In this document: positions 1 through 5,959 of the stretch, one piece after another
How the letters are laid out: every line of letters begins with the position of its first letter
Position numbering within the stretch: the first letter of the stretch is position 1
Origin: an uncultured Planctomycetaceae bacterium
GTDB lineage: Bacteria; Planctomycetota; Planctomycetia; Pirellulales; Pirellulaceae
Length of the DNA stretch: 15,922 nt
Direction of reading: 5' to 3'
Assembly (NCBI GenBank): GCA_937967755.1
Contig: CALBTA010000198.1
Span: forward strand, 1 to 15,922
Made by a program: the position numbers and the translations under genes
The notes under the pieces: model-generated
What the model was told of the DNA's origin: nothing
The model's database searches: none
What the model saw: the letters and a program-made list of their open reading frames with translations, nothing else

Positions 1-33
1 CCTGCGGCAGAGGGTACAGCGCCCAATCGGTCC

Positions 34-57
34 ACAAGCTGGCAGCTAGGGACTACG
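34..57 (-). repeat. REP-like palindrome, CAAGCTG family, degenerate copy
   Basis: Read on the minus strand it starts with GTAG (CTAC at 53-56) followed by a CTAGCTG-C-CAGCTTG palindrome with one T·T mismatch. It aligns base for base with the copy at 10186. It lies 5 bases from the oppositely oriented copy at 62-90, so the two form an inverted pair, as REP elements in BIMEs do. The function is inferred, not shown. Confidence 0.6.
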
Positions 58-61
58 CTTA

Positions 62-96
62 CGTAGCGGCAAGCTGCCAGCTTGCCCGCTAAAACG
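62..96 (+). repeat. REP-like palindrome, CAAGCTG family, intact copy
   Basis: GTAG at 63-66 is followed by a perfect 9-bp stem, GGCAAGCTG / CAGCTTGCC with a single C between, and then CGCT. The 35 bases 62-96 match the reverse complement of 10277-10311 with one difference (A/G at position 91), which identifies it as a dispersed repeat and not a chance hairpin. Confidence 0.75.
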
Positions 97-163
97 TTCA
101 CAACATGCAGACAGTCTGGCGGCGTGCTTCAATTCGCCGTTCGTGAAAAACGCGTACCATTCT

Positions 164-187
164 ACAAGCTGGCCGCTTGGGACTACG
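164..187 (-). repeat. REP-like palindrome, CAAGCTG family, degenerate copy at a gene end
   Basis: On the minus strand GTAG (CTAC at 183-186) is followed by CAAGCGGCCAGCTTG, a 15-nt palindrome with one G·A mismatch. It abuts the stop codon of the DUF4159 gene (TGA, 190-188 on the minus strand), so it would be in that gene's 3' untranslated region and could shape the mRNA end. There is no T-run for a canonical terminator. Confidence 0.55.
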
Positions 188-2569
188 TCACTGCTGCAGT
201 GCATACAGCAATACGTTCATTCCGATTTTCGCGGCGTCGCGGCGGTCGTAGCCTTTGCATTCCAGCGATGGGCTGTTTTCCAGCGCACAACTCAGGTCGT
301 AGGGCGAGAAAACAATCGCCAGGCGGCCGTCAATCTCCAAGCCTTGCAACGTTGGGGCGACGCGGTAAACCTTCGCCTTCAGCGGATCGCCGTCGCTGCG
401 GAAGGCCGGGTCGCGCAGTGTTACCTTCGTGACGTCGTAACCGCGAAACTCCTGCGTGAACATCGGGTGGCTGGCCGGGATGTCTTGCAGTTTCGCGTCG
501 CGAAAGATGCTGGCCATCTCGCGCCGAAAGGCCTCGGCAAATTGCTCGTTGGCACAAATCGCATCGGCAAACAGAAAGCCGCCGCGCTCGACGAACTGCC
601 GCAACTGGTTTCGCTCTGACTCGGTCAACCGGAACGAACGCCGGCCATGCATGAAGGCGATCGGGTAATCGAACAGCGCATCGTCGGCGATTCCGATCAA
701 CCGTCGCTCGCTGCTGGCGGGAAGCCCAACTTCCTCGCGGGCAACCGATAGCAGATTCGACAGCGCGCTGGGGGCATCGTCACTGCCGCCGCTGTGGCGC
801 AGCTTGGCGACGTACAGCGTGTTGCGGGTCGCCAGATCTCGCTCACGGTTGCCGCCCACCACGTTGGGAACGTCCAACTTGTCTCGCAGTTCCCGCCCGG
901 TGGCATAGGCCAGAACGTTCGCCCCGATCGCCAGCGAACGGTCGATGCGCTGTTGCACTTTCACCGGGTACTCGTCCTTCGACCGCGCCGACCCCAGTTC
1001 CCAATAACAGGAAAGGCTCTTGGGGCAATAGACGACGCTTGTGCGGCAGCAACTGTTCAATCCTTCCAGCGGTGTTTCTTCCGGGTTGGGAATCACCTTC
1101 GACTGCGCGAACCAAATCGGGTGATCGGGCGGCAGCGGGCGCAGCTGGCTATCGGGGAACAGTTCTTTCATCAGCGCGCGGAAGTCGCGGTCGAACCCGC
1201 CGCCGTCGCAGGCCGCTTCGGCGAAGATGAACCCGCCGGCGTCTACGTAGGCGCGCAGCGCCTCGATCTCCTTGCGCGACAGCTTCAATGAATCGCGACC
1301 GCTGAGGAACAGCACCGGCGATTGCAGCAAGTCTTCCGCGCTGGCGGCGCGGCTTTCGATCGTCTGCCAGGTCAGGTCTCGCCCCCAAGCCCGTTCCACA
1401 TGGCGAGTCAGATTGCCGACAGAACCGCGGTGATAGTTCCAATCGTCACCCGGTTCCCGCTGGACCTTCGCCATGACGACAGGGCGGCGGCCTTTCGAGA
1501 GGAAGAGCAGCGATAGACTGGTCGCGACGAGCGGTTTGTTCTCGGCGTGGCCTGTGCCGGTCCAACTGCCCGAAAGCTTGTCTTGCCCGGCACGAACCAA
1601 CCGCTCGGCACCCATGCGGTACCAATCGAACGGTTCACCGGTGCTTGGCACGAAGAACCTTTGCCCTGTCAAGCGACCAACTCTCTCGACACCGTACAGA
1701 TAATACAGCAGCCACATTTTGCTGCGGGCTTCGCGGCCGCTGAAGCCGGATGGGTTGGAGTGTACCGAAAAGTTACGTCCCATCCAGGCATTTGCTTTGG
1801 CCAGCGCGATGGCGGCTTCATCTTCATCGTCGCCGGCGGCGCAACAGCGGACCCGCTCGCCTTCGACGACCGCATCGCCGCTGTGCAGCTTGCCATCGCA
1901 AATCACCAGCGAAGCCATGCCGGCGCAGGTCATGCTGCCGGTCGTGGGCTGGCCTTCGAAATAACCCCACCCGCCGCTGTCGTTCTGCGTTCGCAACCAG
2001 TAGGCACGCGACAGCCGCCAGACATCTTCACGAATCTCAACGCCGGTCCGCTGCGCTTCGTGCAATGCCAAGAGCGCGAACTGCGTGTTGGAGTTGTCGC
2101 CGTTGCCTTGGCTGTTGCTGTAGGCCCAGGTCCCTTTCTTGTCGCCTGCTTTGATCTGAATGCTGGCGAGGTATTCGGCGTTGCGGCGGATGAGGGCCTT
2201 ATCTTTGTTCCGCGGCGAAGGGTCGGCGGCCACCATCGCCATCGTGGCGAGCGACGTGGCGTAAACCATCTTCGGCTTGCCAAGCGACCTTAGGTAGCCA
2301 AGCGCCTTCTGAATGGATTCGTCTTCAGGATCGACACCTGAGTTCAACAAAGCCAACGTGCAGAGCGCCGTAACGCCGCCCGGCTGCCCAGCATGCTCCG
2401 CCCAATTTCCTTTGACCTTGTTCTGTTTGCTCTTGATGTACTCAACCCCCCGGGCGATCGACGTGCGCACTTCCTCGGAAGTGATCGGGGCATCGTCAGC
2501 GCGCGCCGAAGGTGTGGGCGCCACGACGAGCAGTAGGGCAAACAGTAAAGCGGCTGAAAAGGGTCGCAT
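188..2569 (-). CDS. Exported DUF4159 protein with squalene-cyclase-like N-terminal domain
   Basis: This 793-residue protein has a signal peptide (about 1-24, ending SARA-DDAP). Residues about 30-360 resemble prenyltransferase/squalene-cyclase alpha/alpha repeats: tryptophan- and glycine-rich turns such as GNWAEH (54-59), GTWAY (146-150) and GGWGYF (199-204), with helices between them. Two DUF4159 modules follow, at about 374-560 and 582-793. They share recognisable pieces: an AGGFIFAEA (444-452) / RGGFLFADA (662-670) strand and YCPKSLSCYWE (514-524) / FSPYDLSCALE (754-764). Proteins of this kind are frequent in planctomycetes, but their substrate is not known to me; cyclase activity should not be assumed. 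The start has a strong signal peptide but no nearby Shine-Dalgarno; a GAGGAGG tract lies about 34 bases upstream (2604-2610). The gene is divergent from the DUF1080 gene at 2734. Confidence 0.9.
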   Translation of the reverse strand: MRPFSAALLFALLLVVAPTPSARADDAPITSEEVRTSIARGVEYIKSKQNKVKGNWAEHAGQPGGVTALCTLALLNSGVDPEDESIQKALGYLRSLGKPKMVYATSLATMAMVAADPSPRNKDKALIRRNAEYLASIQIKAGDKKGTWAYSNSQGNGDNSNTQFALLALHEAQRTGVEIREDVWRLSRAYWLRTQNDSGGWGYFEGQPTTGSMTCAGMASLVICDGKLHSGDAVVEGERVRCCAAGDDEDEAAIALAKANAWMGRNFSVHSNPSGFSGREARSKMWLLYYLYGVERVGRLTGQRFFVPSTGEPFDWYRMGAERLVRAGQDKLSGSWTGTGHAENKPLVATSLSLLFLSKGRRPVVMAKVQREPGDDWNYHRGSVGNLTRHVERAWGRDLTWQTIESRAASAEDLLQSPVLFLSGRDSLKLSRKEIEALRAYVDAGGFIFAEAACDGGGFDRDFRALMKELFPDSQLRPLPPDHPIWFAQSKVIPNPEETPLEGLNSCCRTSVVYCPKSLSCYWELGSARSKDEYPVKVQQRIDRSLAIGANVLAYATGRELRDKLDVPNVVGGNRERDLATRNTLYVAKLRHSGGSDDAPSALSNLLSVAREEVGLPASSERRLIGIADDALFDYPIAFMHGRRSFRLTESERNQLRQFVERGGFLFADAICANEQFAEAFRREMASIFRDAKLQDIPASHPMFTQEFRGYDVTKVTLRDPAFRSDGDPLKAKVYRVAPTLQGLEIDGRLAIVFSPYDLSCALENSPSLECKGYDRRDAAKIGMNVLLYALQQ

Positions 2570-2733
2570 GGTTACGTTGGTTCGAATTGGATTGCGAGTT
2601 GTTCCTCCTCTATTGTACGTTTTTGAAGGGGAGGAATGTGCGCGAATTGGAATCCGTCCTCCTTTATCGGTCCATTTCGGTCAATTAGAATGGTGCTTTT
2701 CCCAATCCGCCCACCTGTTTCGGAGCCTCAGCC

Positions 2734-3360
2734 ATGCGACTTCCCATCACCGCCTTGCTCGCCGTCGTTACGCTACTTTCAGCTTCTGTTGCCACCGCCG
2801 ATGAGTGGATCAGCCTGTTCGACGGCAAAACGTTCGAAGGTTGGAAGGCGAGCGAGAATACCGAGAGTTGGAAGATCGAAGATGGGGCATTCGTCTGCAA
2901 AGGGCCGCGGAGCCACCTGTTCTATTCCGGGAAGGAAGCGCCGTTTGTCAATTTCCACTTCAAATGCGAAGTGATGACCAAGCCAGGCGCGAACGCCGGC
3001 ATCTATTTCCACACCAAGTACCAAGATACCGGCTGGCCCAAGCATGGCTACGAAGCGCAAGTGAACGCTACGCACGGCGACCCGAAGAAAACCGGCAGCC
3101 TTTACGCCGTGCAGAACGTTGACAAAGCGAACCACGAAGACAACGAGTGGTACACCGAAGAGATCATCGTCAACGGCCGTAACATCAAGATCATCGTCAA
3201 TGGCGAAACAGTGGTCGACTTCACCGAAGAGGAAGACCGCCTGGCAGGCGAGCAGTTCACGCGCATCCTCAGCAAAGAAGGCGGCACATTCGCCTTCCAA
3301 GCCCACGACCCCAAAAGCGAAGTCCACTTCCGCAAGGTGATGGTGAAGAAGTTGCCGTAA
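2734..3360 (+). CDS. Exported DUF1080 (3-keto-disaccharide hydrolase-like) protein, copy 1
   Basis: This 208-residue protein has a signal peptide (about 1-22, ending ATADEW) followed by one DUF1080 domain. It opens with the family hallmark WISLFDGKTFEGWK (25-38) and continues through SWKIEDGAFVCKG (45-57), NAGIYFHTKY (87-96) and WPKHGYEAQV (101-110). The fold is a concanavalin-like jelly roll; Pfam names the family 3-keto-disaccharide hydrolase, and many copies occur in planctomycete and Bacteroidetes glycan loci. I infer a periplasmic or surface role in carbohydrate processing. The start is supported by GGAG eight bases upstream of the ATG. Its 3' end faces another DUF1080 gene, with three hairpins in the 93-bp gap. 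Confidence 0.92.
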   Translation: MRLPITALLAVVTLLSASVATADEWISLFDGKTFEGWKASENTESWKIEDGAFVCKGPRSHLFYSGKEAPFVNFHFKCEVMTKPGANAGIYFHTKYQDTGWPKHGYEAQVNATHGDPKKTGSLYAVQNVDKANHEDNEWYTEEIIVNGRNIKIIVNGETVVDFTEEEDRLAGEQFTRILSKEGGTFAFQAHDPKSEVHFRKVMVKKLP

Positions 3361-3362
3361 CC

Positions 3363-3386
3363 GTAGGGCGGGTTGCCTACCCGCCC
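3363..3386 (+). repeat. REP-like 24-mer hairpin, copy r1
   Basis: GTAG at 3363-3366 opens the element, and its last G also begins an 8-bp stem GGGCGGGT / ACCCGCCC with loop TGCCT. It aligns without gaps to r2 (3403-3426), r3 (3434-3457) and r4 (5585-5608). It starts three bases after the stop codon of the first DUF1080 gene. Confidence 0.7.
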
Positions 3387-3398
3387 GAGTGGTTTTTT
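3366..3398 (+). terminator. Possible intrinsic terminator after DUF1080 copy 1
   Basis: The GC-rich 8-bp hairpin at 3366-3386 is followed by GAGTGG and a run of six T (3393-3398). The six-base gap between stem and T-run is longer than in a textbook Rho-independent terminator, so this may simply be the repeat hairpin by chance near a T-run. It is correctly placed six bases after the stop codon. Confidence 0.4.
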
Positions 3399-3402
3399 CT
3401 TC

Positions 3403-3426
3403 AAGCGGGTACACAACCCGCTCTAC
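3403..3426 (-). repeat. REP-like 24-mer hairpin, copy r2
   Basis: On the plus strand this reads AGCGGGT-ACACA-ACCCGCT followed by CTAC (3423-3426), so GTAG is 5' on the minus strand. It is the partner of r3, which has the same loop and an A·T pair replacing a G·C pair in the stem. It is in inverted orientation to r1. Confidence 0.7.
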
Positions 3427-3433
3427 GGTTCGA

Positions 3434-3457
3434 GAGCGGATACACAATCCGCTCTAC
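3434..3457 (-). repeat. REP-like 24-mer hairpin, copy r3, overlapping a stop codon
   Basis: On the plus strand the stem is AGAGCGGAT-ACACA-ATCCGCTCT (3433-3455), a perfect 9-bp inverted repeat, and CTAC occupies 3454-3457. The TAG stop of the minus-strand DUF1080 gene (3456-3454) is the TAG of this element's GTAG. Compared with r2, one stem pair has changed on both sides (G·C to A·T). Confidence 0.7.
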
Positions 3458-4041
3458 TGGCCCGGTTCGGCAATGCGCACATTCTTAAACCAAAACTGCC
3501 CGCCGCCGGGGACTTCGGCTTGCAGGCAGATGTAGCCTTCGGCGTCTTCGATGCCGTCGGCTTCGTAGGCATCTTCGCCGTTGATTTTCATCGCCACTTT
3601 GCTGCCGATCACCGAGAGCTGGAACTTGTTCCACTCGCCCGGCTTGATCAGCCCGTTGCTGGTCGCCCCCTTCACTCCGCCGACGTTCCCCTCCTGTCCT
3701 TGCAGCAGGTTGGCCTGGTAACGCTTGGGCCAAGGGCGCTTGCCTTCGGGCAATTCGCAGCGGAAGTAGATGCCCGAGTCGTACTTGTTCTCGCGCTCGG
3801 CCTTCCACTCAAGTTCCAGCACAAAATCGCCGTAGCGCTTGTTCGTATGCACCACGCCGTTGCCAGCTTTCAGGAAGATCGTCCCGTCATCCACTTCCGC
3901 CTCACAGCCGACGACCGTCCACCCGTCAAGGGTCTTGCCGTTGAAGAGCGGTTGGAACTCTAACTCGTCGGCCGCTGAGGTGTTGAAAAGTACGACCGAT
4001 ACGAAGGCGAGAACGAGCATCTTGGCAAGTGACTTGAGCAT
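3454..4041 (-). CDS. Exported DUF1080 (3-keto-disaccharide hydrolase-like) protein, copy 2
   Basis: I start this 195-residue protein at 4041 instead of the longer frame start at 4125. The 4041 ATG begins a clean signal peptide (MLKSLAKMLVLAFVSVVLF...) and has AAGGA seven bases upstream. The mature part is a single DUF1080 domain beginning FQPLFNGKTLDGW, with DSGIYFRCELP and KRYQANLLQGQEGNVGG as family-typical segments, and it ends in the usual FWFKNVRI strand. Its role is inferred to be extracytoplasmic carbohydrate binding or hydrolysis. It is clearly diverged from the DUF1080 copy at 2734, so this is an old paralogy and not a recent duplication. Its stop codon lies inside a REP-like repeat. 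Confidence 0.92.
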   Translation of the reverse strand: MLKSLAKMLVLAFVSVVLFNTSAADELEFQPLFNGKTLDGWTVVGCEAEVDDGTIFLKAGNGVVHTNKRYGDFVLELEWKAERENKYDSGIYFRCELPEGKRPWPKRYQANLLQGQEGNVGGVKGATSNGLIKPGEWNKFQLSVIGSKVAMKINGEDAYEADGIEDAEGYICLQAEVPGGGQFWFKNVRIAEPGQ

Positions 4042-4048
4042 CGTTGAA

Positions 4049-4053
4049 TCCTT
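4049..4053 (-). promoter_or_regulatory. Shine-Dalgarno site fixing the start of DUF1080 copy 2
   Basis: AAGGA on the minus strand sits seven bases upstream of the ATG at 4041-4039. No comparable site precedes the alternative ATG at 4125, and only the 4041 start puts a signal peptide at the N-terminus. Confidence 0.65.
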
Positions 4054-4123
4054 GTCGAAAGGCGGGATTGAAACAGGAACAGCCAACCTTGTCGCACACC
4101 AGCGCGAAGATTGCAACGTCCCC

Positions 4124-4217
4124 AAGAATAGCCCGGGAGTCTTTTTCGCCGGATTGATCGTTTTCTCCGCCCGGCGTGTGATGCGAAAAAGACTCCCCTC
4201 CCCGTATGCCTATTCTT
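4124..4217. repeat. 94-bp inverted-repeat element in the divergent region
   Basis: Outer arms AAGAATAG (4124-4131) and CTATTCTT (4210-4217) and inner 15-bp arms GGGAGTCTTTTTCGC (4135-4149) and GCGAAAAAGACTCCC (4183-4197) are both perfect. The loop of about 33 bases carries a further CCGG/CCGG pairing next to the inner arms. It lies between divergent genes. It may be a miniature mobile element or a regulatory structure; no target-site duplication is evident. Confidence 0.6.
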
Positions 4218-4248
4218 GCAAACCCGTTTTGCAAGCCGGAGAATAGGC
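4208..4248. promoter_or_regulatory. Nested hairpin upstream of comM, competing with the 94-bp element
   Basis: The outer stem is GCCTATTCT (4208-4216) with AGAATAGGC (4240-4248). Within it, CTTGCAAA (4215-4222) pairs with TTTGCAAG (4228-4235) around CCCGT. The 5' arm is shared with the 94-bp element, so the two structures are mutually exclusive. The site ends 40 bases before the comM ATG. A regulatory role is inference. Confidence 0.4.
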
Positions 4249-4288
4249 GGATTCGATCTATTCCACCCGCGCTGACCCGGGGCGCTGC

Positions 4289-4897
4289 ATGCTGGCTAAA
4301 CTGAACACGTTTTCGCTGTTGGGCATTGATGCGTTGCCGGTGGAGGTGGAGGTCGATGTTTCGCCGCGGGCTTCGCCGAAGACGATTCTGGTCGGCTTGC
4401 CCGAAGCGGCGGTGAAAGAAAGCACGCACCGGATCGAGCGGGCGATTGCCAACAGCGGCTTCCAACGCCCGCAGGACCGCGTGGTGATCAACCTCGCCCC
4501 GGCGGAACTTCCCAAGCAAGCGGCCTCGTTCGATCTGCCGATCTGCCTGGGCATTCTGGCGGGCAGTGGGCAATTGATCAGCGAGTTGTTCGATCGCTAT
4601 GCGGTGGTGGGTGAGCTTTCGCTCGAAGGCAAGATGCGTTCGGTCAAAGGGGCCTTGTCGATGGCGATGGCCGCGGCCAAACAAGAAGGCCTGCGCGGCA
4701 TCGTCATGCCGGCGCAGAATGCGGCCGAGGCGGCTGTCGTGGAAGACATCGAGGTGATCGCAGTCAGTAGTTTGTCGCAGGCGGTCGGATTTTTCGCGGG
4801 CGAGTTGGACATCGAACCAACGCCCGGCCGCGTGGCGGAACTGTTCGACCGGCTGTCGAAGTACGACGAAGATTTCGCCGACTTTCGCGGGCAATAG
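4289..4897 (+). CDS. comM: ComM/YifB Mg-chelatase-like protein, N-terminal ChlI domain, cut off by in-frame TAG
   Basis: These 202 residues match the N-terminal domain of the ComM/YifB family (Pfam ChlI, an S5/Lon-protease-like fold): MLAKLNTFSLLGIDALPVEV, VGLPEAAVKES, RVVINLAPAELPK and GELSLEGKMRSVKGAL are all family signatures. The normal protein is about 500 residues and continues straight into an AAA+ domain. Here the frame ends at TAG (4895-4897) right after DFADFRGQ, and the next codon ATG opens the AAA+ half in the same frame. In homologues this junction usually reads GQE-AKRA, so a single GAG-to-TAG change explains the break. ComM is a hexameric helicase that promotes branch migration in natural transformation. 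There is no obvious Shine-Dalgarno before this ATG. The gene may be inactive, or its two halves may be made separately. Confidence 0.88.
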   Translation: MLAKLNTFSLLGIDALPVEVEVDVSPRASPKTILVGLPEAAVKESTHRIERAIANSGFQRPQDRVVINLAPAELPKQAASFDLPICLGILAGSGQLISELFDRYAVVGELSLEGKMRSVKGALSMAMAAAKQEGLRGIVMPAQNAAEAAVVEDIEVIAVSSLSQAVGFFAGELDIEPTPGRVAELFDRLSKYDEDFADFRGQ

Positions 4898-5920
4898 ATG
4901 GCCAAACGGGCCATGACTGTTGCCGCCGCCGGGAACCACAACATCCTGATGGTCGGCCCGCCCGGTTCGGGCAAGACGATGTTGGCGAAGCGCGTGCCGA
5001 CCGTTCTTCCACCGTTGACCAGCAGCGAATCGATTGAGACGACGCGGATCTACTCGGCGATGGGGCGACTGGAAGAGAACGAGCCGCTGCTGGCAAAGCG
5101 GCCGTACCGTTCGCCGCACCACACCATCAGCAACGCCGGGCTGGTCGGCGGCGGTTCCGTTCCAACGCCCGGCGAGATCAGCCTTTCGCACCACGGTGTT
5201 TTGTTCCTGGATGAATTGCCGGAATTCAATCGCACCACGCTGGAAGTGCTGCGGCAACCGCTGGAAGACGGCACCGTGACCATCAGCCGCGCCCTCAACA
5301 GCACCACCTTTCCCGCGGATTTCATGCTCATCGCCGCGCTGAACCCGTGCCCTTGCGGATATCGGAATGACCCGCGCCGCGAATGCAACTGCAGCGTGCC
5401 GCAGATCGAACGGTACATGGCCAAAATTTCAGGTCCGCTGCTCGACCGTATCGACATTCACATCGAAGTCCCCGCGGTGCCGTTTAAGGAACTCAGCGGA
5501 AGCGAGTTGGGAACCAGTTCCACCGACATGCGTGAACAGGTGATGGTCGCCCGGAAGCGGCAGGCTGCGCGTTTCGCATCGTCCGTAGGACGGGTTTCCA
5601 ACCCGTCCACTGAATCGGGCGAAGCCGCAAGCGGCGAACTGGATTCCGCACTCCGCACTCCGCAGTCCGCACTAGCTTCCGCGCGCTACAACGCACAAAT
5701 GTCCACGCGGCAAATCTGTGAGTTCTGCAAGCTCAACGAACCTTGCTTCAATATGCTCAAGTCCGCCGTCAACGAAATGGGCCTTTCCGCCCGGGCGCAC
5801 GACAAGGTGCTGCGAACCGCCCGCACCATCGCCGACCTCGACGACAGCGATACGATTGAGACGCACCACATCAGCGAAGCCATCAACTACCGCATGCTGG
5901 ATCGGCAGATGTGGACTTAG
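4898..5920 (+). CDS. comM: ComM/YifB Mg-chelatase-like protein, AAA+ ATPase half
   Basis: These 340 residues begin at the ATG abutting the upstream TAG. Walker A is GPPGSGKT (20-27) and Walker B is LFLDE (102-106, D105 E106). The cysteine-rich NPCPCGY (149-155) with a following REC-x-C is a conserved feature of the family, and [12 protein letters not shown] precedes the C-terminal Mg_chelatase_C domain (NAQMSTRQI...[19 protein letters not shown]). All catalytic motifs look intact. Two oddities are visible. The N-terminal domain is separated by the stop codon. Roughly 35 extra residues at about 228-262 (VGRVSNPS...[11 protein letters not shown]) are translated from a REP-like hairpin and CCGCACT heptamers and are not family sequence. 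If the TAG is real, translation would need reinitiation at TAGATG. It could also be a pseudogene of recent origin, because both halves remain otherwise open. Confidence 0.88.
   Translation: MAKRAMTVAAAGNHNILMVGPPGSGKTMLAKRVPTVLPPLTSSESIETTRIYSAMGRLEENEPLLAKRPYRSPHHTISNAGLVGGGSVPTPGEISLSHHGVLFLDELPEFNRTTLEVLRQPLEDGTVTISRALNSTTFPADFMLIAALNPCPCGYRNDPRRECNCSVPQIERYMAKISGPLLDRIDIHIEVPAVPFKELSGSELGTSSTDMREQVMVARKRQAARFASSVGRVSNPSTESGEAASGELDSALRTPQSALASARYNAQMSTRQICEFCKLNEPCFNMLKSAVNEMGLSARAHDKVLRTARTIADLDDSDTIETHHISEAINYRMLDRQMWT
5585..5608 (+). repeat. REP-like 24-mer hairpin inside comM, copy r4
   Basis: GTAG (5585-5588) leads into a perfect 9-bp stem GGACGGGTT / AACCCGTCC with loop TCC. It aligns gap-free with r1-r3 in the DUF1080 junction and shows a compensatory A·T pair at stem position 6-22. 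It is read in frame as VGRVSNPS within the ComM AAA+ ORF. Confidence 0.75.
5646..5673 (+). repeat. Four tandem CCGCACT heptamers inside comM
   Basis: The copies are CCGCACT, CCGCACT, CCGCAGT and CCGCACT. A related run (CCGCAAT, CCGCATT, CCGCAAT) ends just before the rph start codon at 14640-14660. Total length 28 bases is not a multiple of three, yet the comM frame stays open through it. Confidence 0.75.
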
Positions 5921-5959
5921 CCCCATAACCCTTCACGCCCGCTTCAGGAAATTCGCGCC

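Noticed and set aside
82..619. Plus-strand open frames antisense to the DUF4159 C-terminus
   Set aside because: They overlap a minus-strand gene with clear domain motifs; they have no signal, motif or Shine-Dalgarno of their own.
188..2569. Functional squalene-hopene cyclase
   Set aside because: The alpha/alpha-like repeats are present, but I see no DxDD catalytic motif, and the protein is exported and fused to DUF4159 modules.
2686..2691. TAGAAT as a -10 box for the DUF1080 gene at 2734
   Set aside because: At 17-base spacing the -35 position reads TTTATC, only three of six matches to consensus, which is not enough to claim a promoter.
4042..4125. N-terminal extension of DUF1080 copy 2 from the ATG at 4125
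   Set aside because: The extension places 28 non-hydrophobic residues before a textbook signal peptide, and AAGGA marks the 4041 start.
4895..4897. TAG as a pyrrolysine or programmed readthrough codon
   Set aside because: Nothing around it suggests recoding, ComM homologues have an ordinary residue here, and a single nonsense substitution or reinitiation at the next ATG is simpler.
3926..5257. Long minus-strand open frame (443 codons) antisense to comM
   Set aside because: It is rich in R, H, Q and D with no recognisable domain, and mirrors the plus-strand comM frame, which has clear family motifs. It is an antisense shadow caused by high GC.
5646..5673. CRISPR-like array
   Set aside because: Units are seven bases, contiguous and without spacers; this is a microsatellite, and no cas gene is present.
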